Positions 7,619 to 14,072 of a stretch of DNA of 23,684 nt are shown here, in pieces. Under the pieces are notes generated by a model. That model was not told where the DNA came from, made no database searches, and saw only the letters and a list, made by a program, of their open reading frames with translations. Made by a program: the position numbers and the translations under genes. The stretch comes from RBG-13-43-22 sp040755035 (GTDB taxonomy: Bacteria > Desulfobacterota > RBG-13-43-22). Where the stretch lies: contig JBFMBU010000026.1 in NCBI GenBank assembly GCA_040755035.1, positions 1 to 23,684 of the forward strand, read 5' to 3'. Within the stretch, counting starts at the first letter, position 1. Every line of letters begins with the position of its first letter.

Positions 7619-9526
7619 TTATTTCACTTTAGACCCCGGTGCGACTTCTCCTTCGGGGACCATCAGTTTTAATCCCTTATCATCCCGGGCCGCCAGAAGC
7701 ATGGCCCGGGATTCCACCCCCATCAGTCTGGTCGGTTCCAAATTGGCTACGACAACGATGGATTTTCCGATCAAGCTCTGCGGTTCATAATCCTGGCCGA
7801 TACCGGCCACCAGTGTCCTCTTCTCCCCCAGATCCACTTCCAGTTTAAGGAGCTTTTTTGATTTGGGAACCCTTTCGGCGGTCAGGATCCTGGCCACGCG
7901 AAAATCCCATTTTTGGAATTCTTCTAAAGAAAGAAGTTCGGCTGTCCCGGTTCCGGTCGGCGGGGAAAGGGTGACGGGGGGAATCGAACCGACCTTTTCC
8001 GTTTCTATTCTGGGGAAAAGGGCCGGGCCTTTACGGACCTTTCGCCCGGAAACCGAACTATCCCACTGGATTTCCTCCGGCCAGCTAACTTCCTTTTCCT
8101 CCAGTCCCAATTGTTGCCGCATCTTTGACGCGGTTTGAGGGAGGAAGGGAGTCAACAACAAGGCGATTTGGTGCAGTGCTTCCGCCAGTGTGCTCAACAC
8201 TGTCATCAATCTCGATTTTTTCCCCGGATCTTTGGCCAGGGCCCAGGGGGCTTGGGTGTCAATGTATTTATTGGCTTCATCCACCAATTCCCAAAGGGCC
8301 ATCAAGGCTTTGTGGAAGGCATAGCCTTGGGTCTCCCTTTTAACCGTTTCCCATACCCGGGCGGTCAGGGTTTTTAATCTTTCCTCCTCAGGGCCCTGCT
8401 CTTCAACTCCAGGCACCGTTCCCTGACAATATTTTTCAATCATGGTTAGGCTGCGACTGAAACAATTGCCAAAGTTGTTGGCCAAATCGGCATTGATCCT
8501 TTGAACCATGGCCTCTTCGCTGAAATGGGCGTCCAGACCGAAAACCATTTCCCGCAGAAAAAAATAACGGACGGCATCGGTGCCGAAGCGGTCGGCCAAA
8601 TCCTTGGGCCGGATGACATTTCCCAGAGATTTTGAAATCTTGGTCTGGTCCATATTCCAATAGCCGTGGACATTCAAATGCCGATAAGGTTCGACACCGG
8701 CAGCCTTGAGCATGGTGGGCCAATAGATCCCATGCGGTTTTAAAATGTCCTTGGCGATGATATGCTGGACCGAGGGCCAGAAACGGAGATAATTTTCTCC
8801 CTCCGGAAAGTCCAGACCGGAGAGGTAATTGATCAGGGCGTCGAACCAGACATAGGTTACGAATTGATCATCGAAGGGCAGGGGGATCCCCCAGGTCAAG
8901 CGGGATTTGGGACGGGAAATACAAAGGTCCTCGAGCGGATCACTCAAAAAAGAAAGCACCTCATTACGATACCTTTCCGGCCGGATGAAGTCGGGATGGC
9001 TGTGGATATGATCGATCAGCCAATTCTGGTAGGCGCTCATCCTGAAAAAATAATTGGCCTCCTTGACCAGGACCGGTTTGGTTTGATGATCCGGGCAGCA
9101 GCCTTCCACCAACTCCCGGTCGGTATAAAACCGTTCACATCCCAGGCAATATTGTCCTTCATATTCGCTGAAATAAATGTCTCCCTTTTCATAAATCCGG
9201 TTCAGAATATAGGTTACGGTCCGGATATGATCGGGATCGGTGGTCCGGATAAAACGGTCCGGAAAAATGTTTAGTCCCGGCCAGGTCTTTCGAAAAAGAC
9301 CGCTGATGTGGTCGGCATAGGCCCTCGGCTCCAGGTTGCCTTTCTGGGCAGCCTGGACCACCTTCTCCCCATGTTCGTCGGTCCCGGTTTGAAATCGGGA
9401 GTCGTATCCCAGACAGCGATGCAAACGGTTCAGCGTATCGGCGACAATGGTGCTGTAGGCATGGCCGATATGCGGTTCGGCGTTTACGTAATAAATAGGC
9501 GTGGTTATATAAAACGTTTTTTCCAA
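7619..9526 (-). CDS. metG: Methionine--tRNA ligase with C-terminal tRNA-binding domain
   Basis: Charges tRNA-Met with methionine. Class I synthetase motifs are present: HIGH at 19-22 (PHIGHAYSTIVAD) and KISKS at 296-300 (KISKSLGNVI, the KMSKS variant). A single zinc-knuckle type insert has Cys127, Cys130, Cys144 and His147 (CLGCERFYTD...CPDH), typical of the shorter MetG subgroup. The anticodon domain contains NNFGNCFSR and the helical region to about 470; residues from about 531 form the Trbp111/EMAP-like tRNA-binding domain (FRVARILTAERVPKSKKLL). Length 635 is typical for the fused form. The start is TTG, with AAGGAA overlapping the last codons of the upstream PSP1 gene, whose stop is only 6 nt before; no closer ATG exists. 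Cotranscribed with the PSP1/RicT-like gene. Confidence 0.97.
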   Translation of the reverse strand: MEKTFYITTPIYYVNAEPHIGHAYSTIVADTLNRLHRCLGYDSRFQTGTDEHGEKVVQAAQKGNLEPRAYADHISGLFRKTWPGLNIFPDRFIRTTDPDHIRTVTYILNRIYEKGDIYFSEYEGQYCLGCERFYTDRELVEGCCPDHQTKPVLVKEANYFFRMSAYQNWLIDHIHSHPDFIRPERYRNEVLSFLSDPLEDLCISRPKSRLTWGIPLPFDDQFVTYVWFDALINYLSGLDFPEGENYLRFWPSVQHIIAKDILKPHGIYWPTMLKAAGVEPYRHLNVHGYWNMDQTKISKSLGNVIRPKDLADRFGTDAVRYFFLREMVFGLDAHFSEEAMVQRINADLANNFGNCFSRSLTMIEKYCQGTVPGVEEQGPEEERLKTLTARVWETVKRETQGYAFHKALMALWELVDEANKYIDTQAPWALAKDPGKKSRLMTVLSTLAEALHQIALLLTPFLPQTASKMRQQLGLEEKEVSWPEEIQWDSSVSGRKVRKGPALFPRIETEKVGSIPPVTLSPPTGTGTAELLSLEEFQKWDFRVARILTAERVPKSKKLLKLEVDLGEKRTLVAGIGQDYEPQSLIGKSIVVVANLEPTRLMGVESRAMLLAARDDKGLKLMVPEGEVAPGSKVK

Positions 9527-9532
9527 GGCGCG

Positions 9533-10381
9533 TTATTCCTTTGCACTTTTTCCCTTTTCAGCCCCAAGAGTTAGTTCCTCGACTTTGAGGACCTTTTCCT
9601 CTCCTTCCTGGGTCTCCACCACCATGGTGCCTTCCAGGACATTTTGTCTAAGTACTTTGACCGGCCCCAAGGGGCTGATAATGGTCTTCCCGCATTTGGG
9701 AAAATCCTTCTTTAATTCCACATAGGTTTCAAATTCATAGGTCAGACAGCACATCAGTCGCCCGCAGAGACCGGAGATCTTGGTCGGATTTAGGGGCAGG
9801 TTCTGTTCCTTGGCCATTTTAACGGAAACGGTGGCGAAGTCCGGGAGGCAGGTAGAGCAGCAGAGTTCCCGGCCGCAGTGGCCCAGGCCACCCAGCATTT
9901 TAGCTTCGTTTCTAACCCCGATCTGCCGCATTTCGATCCGGGTATGGAAGCGATGGACCAGGTCCTTGACCAGTTCCCTGAAATCAACCCTTCCTTCGGC
10001 GGTAAAATAAAAAATGATTTTACTGCCGTCAAAAAAACATTCCACTTTCACCAGCTTCATGACCAGGTTTCTTTCCCGGATTTTTTCCGAACAAAAGGAG
10101 AAGGCGTCTTTTTCCTTTTCCTCCAGCTTCCGGTGAAGTTCCAGATCGGCTTCATTGGCCAGACGGAATATTTTCTTGATTTCCTTCCCCTCCGCAGTAA
10201 GCTCCTTCTTCTGCGGACCCCGAACGATTTTACCCAACCCCGTACCCTGTTCGGTCTTGACGATAACCAAGTCTCCGCAATTCAATACGTAATGGCCGCA
10301 GTCAAAATCATAAACCGGGCCGGTATCCTGAAACCTGACCCCAACTACTTTTATGCTGTCTAACATATGATCAGAAGTCAT
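9533..10381 (-). CDS. PSP1-domain protein (RicT/YaaT-like)
   Basis: Cytoplasmic protein of 282 residues related to Bacillus RicT (YaaT), a member of a complex that affects RNase Y-dependent mRNA maturation. N-terminal part includes VGVRFQDTGPVYDF and a positively charged helical stretch; the core has two diagnostic cysteine motifs, GLGHCGRELCCSTC (Cys169, 174, 175, 178) and SGLCGRLMCCLTYE (Cys206, 211, 212), which suit iron-sulfur or metal binding. The C-terminus is a small beta-rich domain (ISPLGPVKVLRQNVLEG). AGGTGA lies 9 nt before the ATG. The order yaaT > metG resembles Firmicutes and many other bacteria, where holB normally precedes yaaT; here holB is absent. RicA and RicF partners are not in the window, so the Bacillus role should not be transferred outright. 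Confidence 0.93.
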   Translation of the reverse strand: MTSDHMLDSIKVVGVRFQDTGPVYDFDCGHYVLNCGDLVIVKTEQGTGLGKIVRGPQKKELTAEGKEIKKIFRLANEADLELHRKLEEKEKDAFSFCSEKIRERNLVMKLVKVECFFDGSKIIFYFTAEGRVDFRELVKDLVHRFHTRIEMRQIGVRNEAKMLGGLGHCGRELCCSTCLPDFATVSVKMAKEQNLPLNPTKISGLCGRLMCCLTYEFETYVELKKDFPKCGKTIISPLGPVKVLRQNVLEGTMVVETQEGEEKVLKVEELTLGAEKGKSAKE

Positions 10382-10537
10382 TATTATAAGTCACCTGTCC
10401 CCATCCAAAGATATCCCTTATTACCGCATTTCCCTTTGGCTCCTATAGACGTTCGGGGGGCTTTATCGCGGATGGTTCAATGTTTCCTTTCAAATATACT
10501 TCTTAGGTCAATAACAGCTTTAAGTAGTTAGTTCTCA

Positions 10538-10558
10538 TCCGGAAAAGCCTTTTCCGGA
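10538..10558. repeat. Palindrome, TCCGGAAAAG family, copy 2
   Basis: Perfect 10-bp arms TCCGGAAAAG (10538-10547) and CTTTTCCGGA (10549-10558) around a single C, the same design as 5325-5355. Confidence 0.75.
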
Positions 10559-10640
10559 CGGAAACTGGTTAATAAAACAAGGTTCCTTTGAGAATCACTT
10601 GCTTGGGTAGCCTTTAGAAACTAAAGGAAAAAATCCCAGG

Positions 10641-10752
10641 CAAAATGGATAGAATATTGTAAAGAACACGCCTTGGACCCGGATCAATCGATTTATTTCA
10701 ACCTGTTTCTTATAATCAGATCTTGGTTCCGTCTGGTCCGGGGCGGGTAAGG
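10641..10752. repeat. Interspersed ~113-bp structured repeat, copy 1
   Basis: Aligns over its length with 20526-20638. Shared blocks in order: CAAAATG-ATAGAAT, AACAC--CTTGGACCCGGA, CCTGTTT, TCTTGGT--CG-CTGGTCCGG, GGT-AG. Arms GACCCGGATC (10676-10685) and GGTCCGGGGC (10735-10744) pair at 8 of 10 positions plus one G-U. Both copies lie just 3' of a minus-strand stop codon (here the gene ending at 10801). Confidence 0.75.
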
Positions 10753-10800
10753 CCAACCTATTATGGAGATTACCAATTATTTTTTATTCTGTAAACCCTT

Positions 10801-11250
10801 TTAGCCCATCAGCAGCTCTTCCGCTTCTTCAAACCGGCTGATGATGATGTACTTTTTAATTTGGACTTTAAGAACAACACACTCAGGGGATCGGACAAAA
10901 AGTTCCAGGTCCGGATGCCTGCCTAAAAATATGGAGGTCAAAAAGTCGGTTTCCGATAAGGCCGGTTTCATAACCTCCCCCAAGGCGGTTACCGCCATGG
11001 TATTCTGAAAATCCTCCCCCCGGACAGACCGATTGTCAATCAATAAAGCCACCTGGGGTGATTTCATTATATTAGAATATTTTCTGGTCCCTTTCCTGGT
11101 GGCAATCATAATATGGGAAAGGTCCTCGGTCCAGGCCAAGGCCATCAGACTGAGGTAGGGGCCTTCGATTTCCTGTGTGGCCAGGACCGCCAGTTTTTGG
11201 GTGGAAAAGATTGTTTTCAGCCTCTCGATAGAGTCGATTGAGGTTGCCAT
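10801..11250 (-). CDS. Pyridoxamine 5'-phosphate oxidase-like FMN-binding protein
   Basis: About 149 residues with the split-barrel PPOx fold: an N-terminal helix (IDSIERLKTIFSTQ), strands KLAVLATQEIEGPYLSLMALAWTE, then IMIATRKGTRKYSNIMKSPQVALLIDNR, the segment that usually contacts the FMN phosphate, and TALGEVMKP. Such small proteins bind FMN, F420 or heme-related ligands, and most are not true PNP oxidases; the C-terminal PLP-site motif of PdxH is absent. I chose the ATG at 11250, with GGGGG 5 nt upstream; starts at 11253 or 11271 are possible, but 11271 has no Shine-Dalgarno. It stands alone, with repeat copy 1 directly after its stop. Substrate unknown. Confidence 0.85.
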   Translation of the reverse strand: MATSIDSIERLKTIFSTQKLAVLATQEIEGPYLSLMALAWTEDLSHIMIATRKGTRKYSNIMKSPQVALLIDNRSVRGEDFQNTMAVTALGEVMKPALSETDFLTSIFLGRHPDLELFVRSPECVVLKVQIKKYIIISRFEEAEELLMG

Positions 11251-11368
11251 CATTACCCCCTTTTTTTCCATTTTTTTATCTTATTAAATTTTCTTAAAAT
11301 ATTCAATTGGATTTCCATTGGGCTCCATTTTACTCCTCATTCTTCCTCCGGGGCTAATATACAACCGG

Positions 11369-11396
11369 TTGACAAACGCTTTTCAAGACTTATCTT
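11369..11396 (+). promoter_or_regulatory. Sigma70-type promoter
   Basis: -35 TTGACA (11369-11374, perfect), 16-nt spacer, -10 TATCTT (11391-11396, four of six). Start expected near 11403, leading into a hairpin with ten Ts. Confidence 0.6.
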
Positions 11397-11402
11397 TAAA
11401 GA

Positions 11403-11478
11403 AATAATAAAACCAGCCCAAATTTATGGGTCAACGAGCCGGGTTTGCTTCGAAAGAAGTATTCCCGGTTTTTTTTTT
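11403..11478 (+). ncRNA. Candidate small RNA or attenuated leader (~76 nt)
   Basis: A short unit bounded by a promoter at 11369-11396 and an intrinsic terminator ending at 11478. Two stems are visible: a small CCCA/TGGG hairpin near 11418-11430 and the terminator. No match to a riboswitch class I know. It could be a free small RNA, or a leader that controls read-through into the reading frame starting 15 nt later. Confidence 0.45.
11439..11478 (+). terminator. Intrinsic terminator/attenuator hairpin
   Basis: Outer stem CCGGG (11439-11443) / CCCGG (11464-11468), internal loop TTTG/TATT, inner stem CTTC/GAAG closed by a GAAA loop, then ten Ts (11469-11478). It sits between a promoter and the ribosome binding site of the gene at 11493. 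Confidence 0.7.
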
Positions 11479-11492
11479 GAGAAAGGAATGAC

Positions 11493-11891
11493 ATGGAAAC
11501 GAATACCAGTATGCAGTCATTTACAAAAGATTTGAGGAAGGATTTGCCGGGGAGTCAAGAGGATTTTCCCCGGTTGAATCAAGGCGATGACGCCCTTTTT
11601 TATTCCCGGGTCCGACTCGTTCCTCATGTGGATTCCCTGGCCCTGGGAAGAATAGAATCCCTTATCGACGATCCGGTTACGGAAAGGGAACCGGCTGTTC
11701 TGGATCTGATGGCCGGTTGGGATTCCCACTGGCCGAAGAACCGCAGGCATTTAAGGATGGTCGGGCTGGGAGGTAATGAACCGGCAGGGAAACCGGGGGA
11801 TTTCCTATCGCTGTATGTATTATCCGGAAAGAGATGTTTGTCTTCCGGTCCCCATCTTTTCTTTGCAGGCCTTAAGAGAAAGTATTGTTAG
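11493..11891 (+). CDS. Truncated SAM-methyltransferase-like protein (probable gene remnant)
   Basis: 132 residues with a good ribosome binding site (AAAGGA, about 6 nt from ATG). Residues 34-95 resemble a class I methyltransferase subgroup that starts with a FY-x-x-x-R-x-V-x-H-I-D segment (here FYSRVRLVPHVDS), followed by a motif I variant (VLDLMAGWDSHWP) and the second strand (MVGLGGNE). In this family, as I recall it, an acidic loop and the YVVQDLN / S-x-x-Y-L motifs should follow, to about 200 residues. Here the similarity stops at GLGGNE, and the last 35 residues (KPGDFLSLYVLSG...) are unlike the family. None of the three forward frames recovers the missing half, which suggests deletion rather than a simple frameshift. 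It may be a pseudogene or a short derived protein. Confidence 0.55.
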   Translation: METNTSMQSFTKDLRKDLPGSQEDFPRLNQGDDALFYSRVRLVPHVDSLALGRIESLIDDPVTEREPAVLDLMAGWDSHWPKNRRHLRMVGLGGNEPAGKPGDFLSLYVLSGKRCLSSGPHLFFAGLKRKYC

Positions 11892-12011
11892 GGAGTAGGG
11901 GGTCTATGGTATAATAAAAAAGTAGAAATCAGAAGCCGGAAGAGAAAGGGGGGGATAGTCATCAGCTTCAATAAACTTATACTCTCTATCGCCCTCTGCC
12001 AGACTGCCGGG

Positions 12012-12428
12012 GTGATAGGCTCCCTGTTCACCCTTCCGGCCATCCCTGTCTGGTATGCCGGATTGAAGAAACCTTTTTTTTCACCTCCGAATTGGATATT
12101 CAGCCCGGTATGGATTGGACTTTTTACCCTGATGGGGGTTTCCTTATTCCTGGTTTGGGGCAAGGAAAGCCGGACCGGTAAGGGCTCCAAGGCCATGGTA
12201 TTCTTTTTTGTTCAATTGGGATTGAATGCCTTGTGGTCGGTTTTATTTTTCGGCCTCCGCTCTCCATTGGCCGGATTAATGGGTATTCTGTTGCTTTGGG
12301 CGGCCATTGTATGGACTATGGTATTTTTTTTTCGAATTTCTTCCTGGGCCGGTTATCTTTTTATCCCTTATCTCCTTTGGGTAAGTTTTGCTTTGGTGCT
12401 TAATTTCAGTTTATGGACTTTAAATTAA
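12012..12428 (+). CDS. tspO: TspO/MBR family tryptophan-rich membrane protein
   Basis: Membrane protein that binds porphyrins and related ligands; in Rhodobacter it modulates photosynthesis genes in response to oxygen and light. Five hydrophobic helices are visible with signature PAIPVWYAGLKKPFFSPPNW, FSPVWIGLFTLMGVSLFLVW, LNALWSVLFFG and the C-terminal LNFSLWTLN. Many tryptophans mark the family. The only usual start codon in frame is GTG at 12012, which has no Shine-Dalgarno and would remove the first half of helix 1. The reading frame upstream (codons 11961-12011, SFNKLILSIALCQTAGV) continues the family alignment, with a GGGGGGG run just before it, so translation probably begins near 11955-11961 at a non-standard ATA or ATC, or the sequence has an error there. 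Located before the SDR-photolyase-YbgA genes. Confidence 0.9.
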   Translation: MIGSLFTLPAIPVWYAGLKKPFFSPPNWIFSPVWIGLFTLMGVSLFLVWGKESRTGKGSKAMVFFFVQLGLNALWSVLFFGLRSPLAGLMGILLLWAAIVWTMVFFFRISSWAGYLFIPYLLWVSFALVLNFSLWTLN

Positions 12429-12520
12429 AACCACCCTTGGAGACGGATACAGGGTTGAGGGCAAACCTGATCGGACCAAAAATATATTAAAATCAGAGGT
12501 TCCCCTTTGGAAGACAAAGG

Positions 12521-12541
12521 ATGACGTTTAAAGAGCTATGA
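12521..12541 (+). other. Six-codon upstream frame overlapping the SDR start
   Basis: ATG ACG TTT AAA GAG CTA TGA; its stop overlaps the ATG at 12538 (TATGA). AAAGG directly precedes it. Could couple translation, or be chance. Confidence 0.3.
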
Positions 12542-14058
12542 CGACTAAACCCATTCTGGTCACCGGTGCCACCGGTTATGTCGGAGGCCGACTGGTTCCC
12601 AAGCTCCTTAATGCCGGATACCGGGTCCGGGCTTTGGGGCGATCGGTGGCCAAATTGAAAGGGCGACCGTGGAGCACCCATCCTGCGGTTGAACTGGCGG
12701 CCGGCGACGTCCTGGATCAGGTTTCTCTGCAAAAGGCCTTAGAGGGCTGCTGGGCTGCTTTTTACCTGGTCCATTCGATGATTGCCGATCCTAAAAAATA
12801 TTCCGAAACCGACCGCCGGGGTGCCCGGAATATGGTCGAAGCCGCGGCCAAAGCCGGGATCAATCGGATCATCTATCTGGGCGGCTTGGGCGGCCGGGAA
12901 GATCACAACCTCAGTCAACACCTCCGATCCCGCCTGGAAGTGGCCCAGATTTTACAGTCAGGACCGGTACCGGCCACCTTCTTGCGGGCGGCCATGATCC
13001 TGGGAGCCGGCAGTGCTTCTTTCGAGCTTCTCCGTTACCTGGCTGACCGCCTGCCGATTCTCCTGGCCCCCCGCTGGGTCAGCACTCCGGTCCAACCCAT
13101 CGGCATTCGCAATGTGCTGAATTATCTGCAGGGGTGTCTGGAACACGATGAGGTCCTGGGACAGACGTTTGACATCGGTGGTCCGGAGGTGGTTTCTTAT
13201 AAGCGGCTTTTTCAGATTTACGCCGAAGAAGCCCGCCTCCCCCGACGATGGATCATCCCTGTCCCCGTCCTCAGCCCCCGTTTCAGCTCTTATTGGATCC
13301 ATCTCATTACCCCTATCCCCTCATCCATCGCCCGACCTCTGGCGGAAGGTTTGCGCAACCCGGTAGTCTGTCAGGATAACCGAATAAGGGAAATCATCTC
13401 CCAGGAGCTCCTGGATTGCCGTCAAACCATCCGCCTGGCTCTGGAAAAGATCGAACAGCAGCGTTTGGACACCTGCTGGATGGACGCCAGCGCTACTATC
13501 CCCCAGGAATGGATCTATTGCGGGGACACCCATTACGCAGGAGGTACCATTCTGGAGTTGGGGTACCGGATCAAACTTCAGGCCTCCCCTGATGAGATTT
13601 GGAAACCTATTGTCCAACTGGGAGGCAAAACAGGATGGTATTTCGGCCAGAGCCTTTGGAATATCAAGGGCTGGTTCGATCGTCTGCTCGGAGGGGTCGG
13701 GTTCGGGGGCAGGCGGCGTCACCCTACCGAGCTGCGGGTCGGAGATGCCCTGGACTTGTGGCGGGTCCTGGAAATCACCCCCCCCCATCACCTGATGCTG
13801 GCCGGGGAAATGAAGCTTCCCGGTGAAGCCCTTCTGGAATTTAAGATTAATCCCTTACCGGAGGGGGGCAGCGAACTGGAGCAAAATTCCCGTTTTCTTC
13901 CCCGGGGCCTGGTGGGGATTATTTACTGGTATTTACTGGAGCCTGTCCATCGAATCCTTTATCCCAATCTACTGAAAGCCATCAGCCGGACTATTGAGAA
14001 ACCGGTCATTGGGGGGCCGGAAAGGATAATGAATCGGAATGAGAGGGATAATCGATAA
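12538..14058 (+). CDS. SDR-family NAD(P)-binding protein with DUF2867 domain (YbjT-like)
   Basis: 506 residues with the same two-part architecture as E. coli YbjT: an atypical/NmrA-like SDR Rossmann domain with nucleotide loop GATGYVGG (residues 10-17), LVHSM near 78-82, LGGLGG near 114-119 and the segment LRAAMILGAGSASFELLRYL, then a C-terminal DUF2867 ligand-binding-like domain from about 330 (ELGYRIKLQASPDEIWKPI, GGKTGWYFGQSLWNIKG). The usual SDR Tyr-x-x-x-Lys pair is not clear, so catalysis is uncertain. Only a weak ribosome site precedes ATG 12538, and a tiny overlapping frame may supply coupling. The stop is 14 nt before the photolyase start, so the two are almost certainly cotranscribed. 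Substrate unknown; similar SDRs often sit beside photolyase and YbgA genes in light-responsive clusters of other proteobacteria. Confidence 0.92.
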   Translation: MTTKPILVTGATGYVGGRLVPKLLNAGYRVRALGRSVAKLKGRPWSTHPAVELAAGDVLDQVSLQKALEGCWAAFYLVHSMIADPKKYSETDRRGARNMVEAAAKAGINRIIYLGGLGGREDHNLSQHLRSRLEVAQILQSGPVPATFLRAAMILGAGSASFELLRYLADRLPILLAPRWVSTPVQPIGIRNVLNYLQGCLEHDEVLGQTFDIGGPEVVSYKRLFQIYAEEARLPRRWIIPVPVLSPRFSSYWIHLITPIPSSIARPLAEGLRNPVVCQDNRIREIISQELLDCRQTIRLALEKIEQQRLDTCWMDASATIPQEWIYCGDTHYAGGTILELGYRIKLQASPDEIWKPIVQLGGKTGWYFGQSLWNIKGWFDRLLGGVGFGGRRRHPTELRVGDALDLWRVLEITPPHHLMLAGEMKLPGEALLEFKINPLPEGGSELEQNSRFLPRGLVGIIYWYLLEPVHRILYPNLLKAISRTIEKPVIGGPERIMNRNERDNR

Positions 14059-14072
14059 AAGGAAGGGGTCCA

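Larger units (their letters stand above)
10382..10800. other. 419-nt non-coding region
   Basis: No protein or tRNA recognised. It contains the second TCCGGAAAAG palindrome (10538-10558) and copy 1 of the ~113-bp interspersed repeat (10641-10752). No convincing promoter for the PSP1 gene was found; a TATAAT immediately before its start codon is too close to be useful. Confidence 0.7.

Noticed and set aside
8762..9274. Long open frame opposite metG
   Set aside because: Codon shadow of a GC-balanced gene; no ribosome site and no recognisable protein family. The same applies to other long antisense frames such as 3953-4369 and 9878-10363.
10384..10389. TATAAT immediately before the PSP1 start codon
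   Set aside because: No matching -35 at proper distance, and it would leave no room for the ribosome site AGGTGA just upstream.
11403..11478. Known riboswitch at the candidate leader
   Set aside because: Compared from memory with c-di-GMP, fluoride, ZTP, cobalamin, SAM and TPP cores; the conserved bases are not there.
12429..12537. Promoter or terminator between tspO and the SDR gene
   Set aside because: TTGAGG and TATATT occur but with wrong spacing, and the only hairpin is weak; cotranscription from tspO is equally possible.
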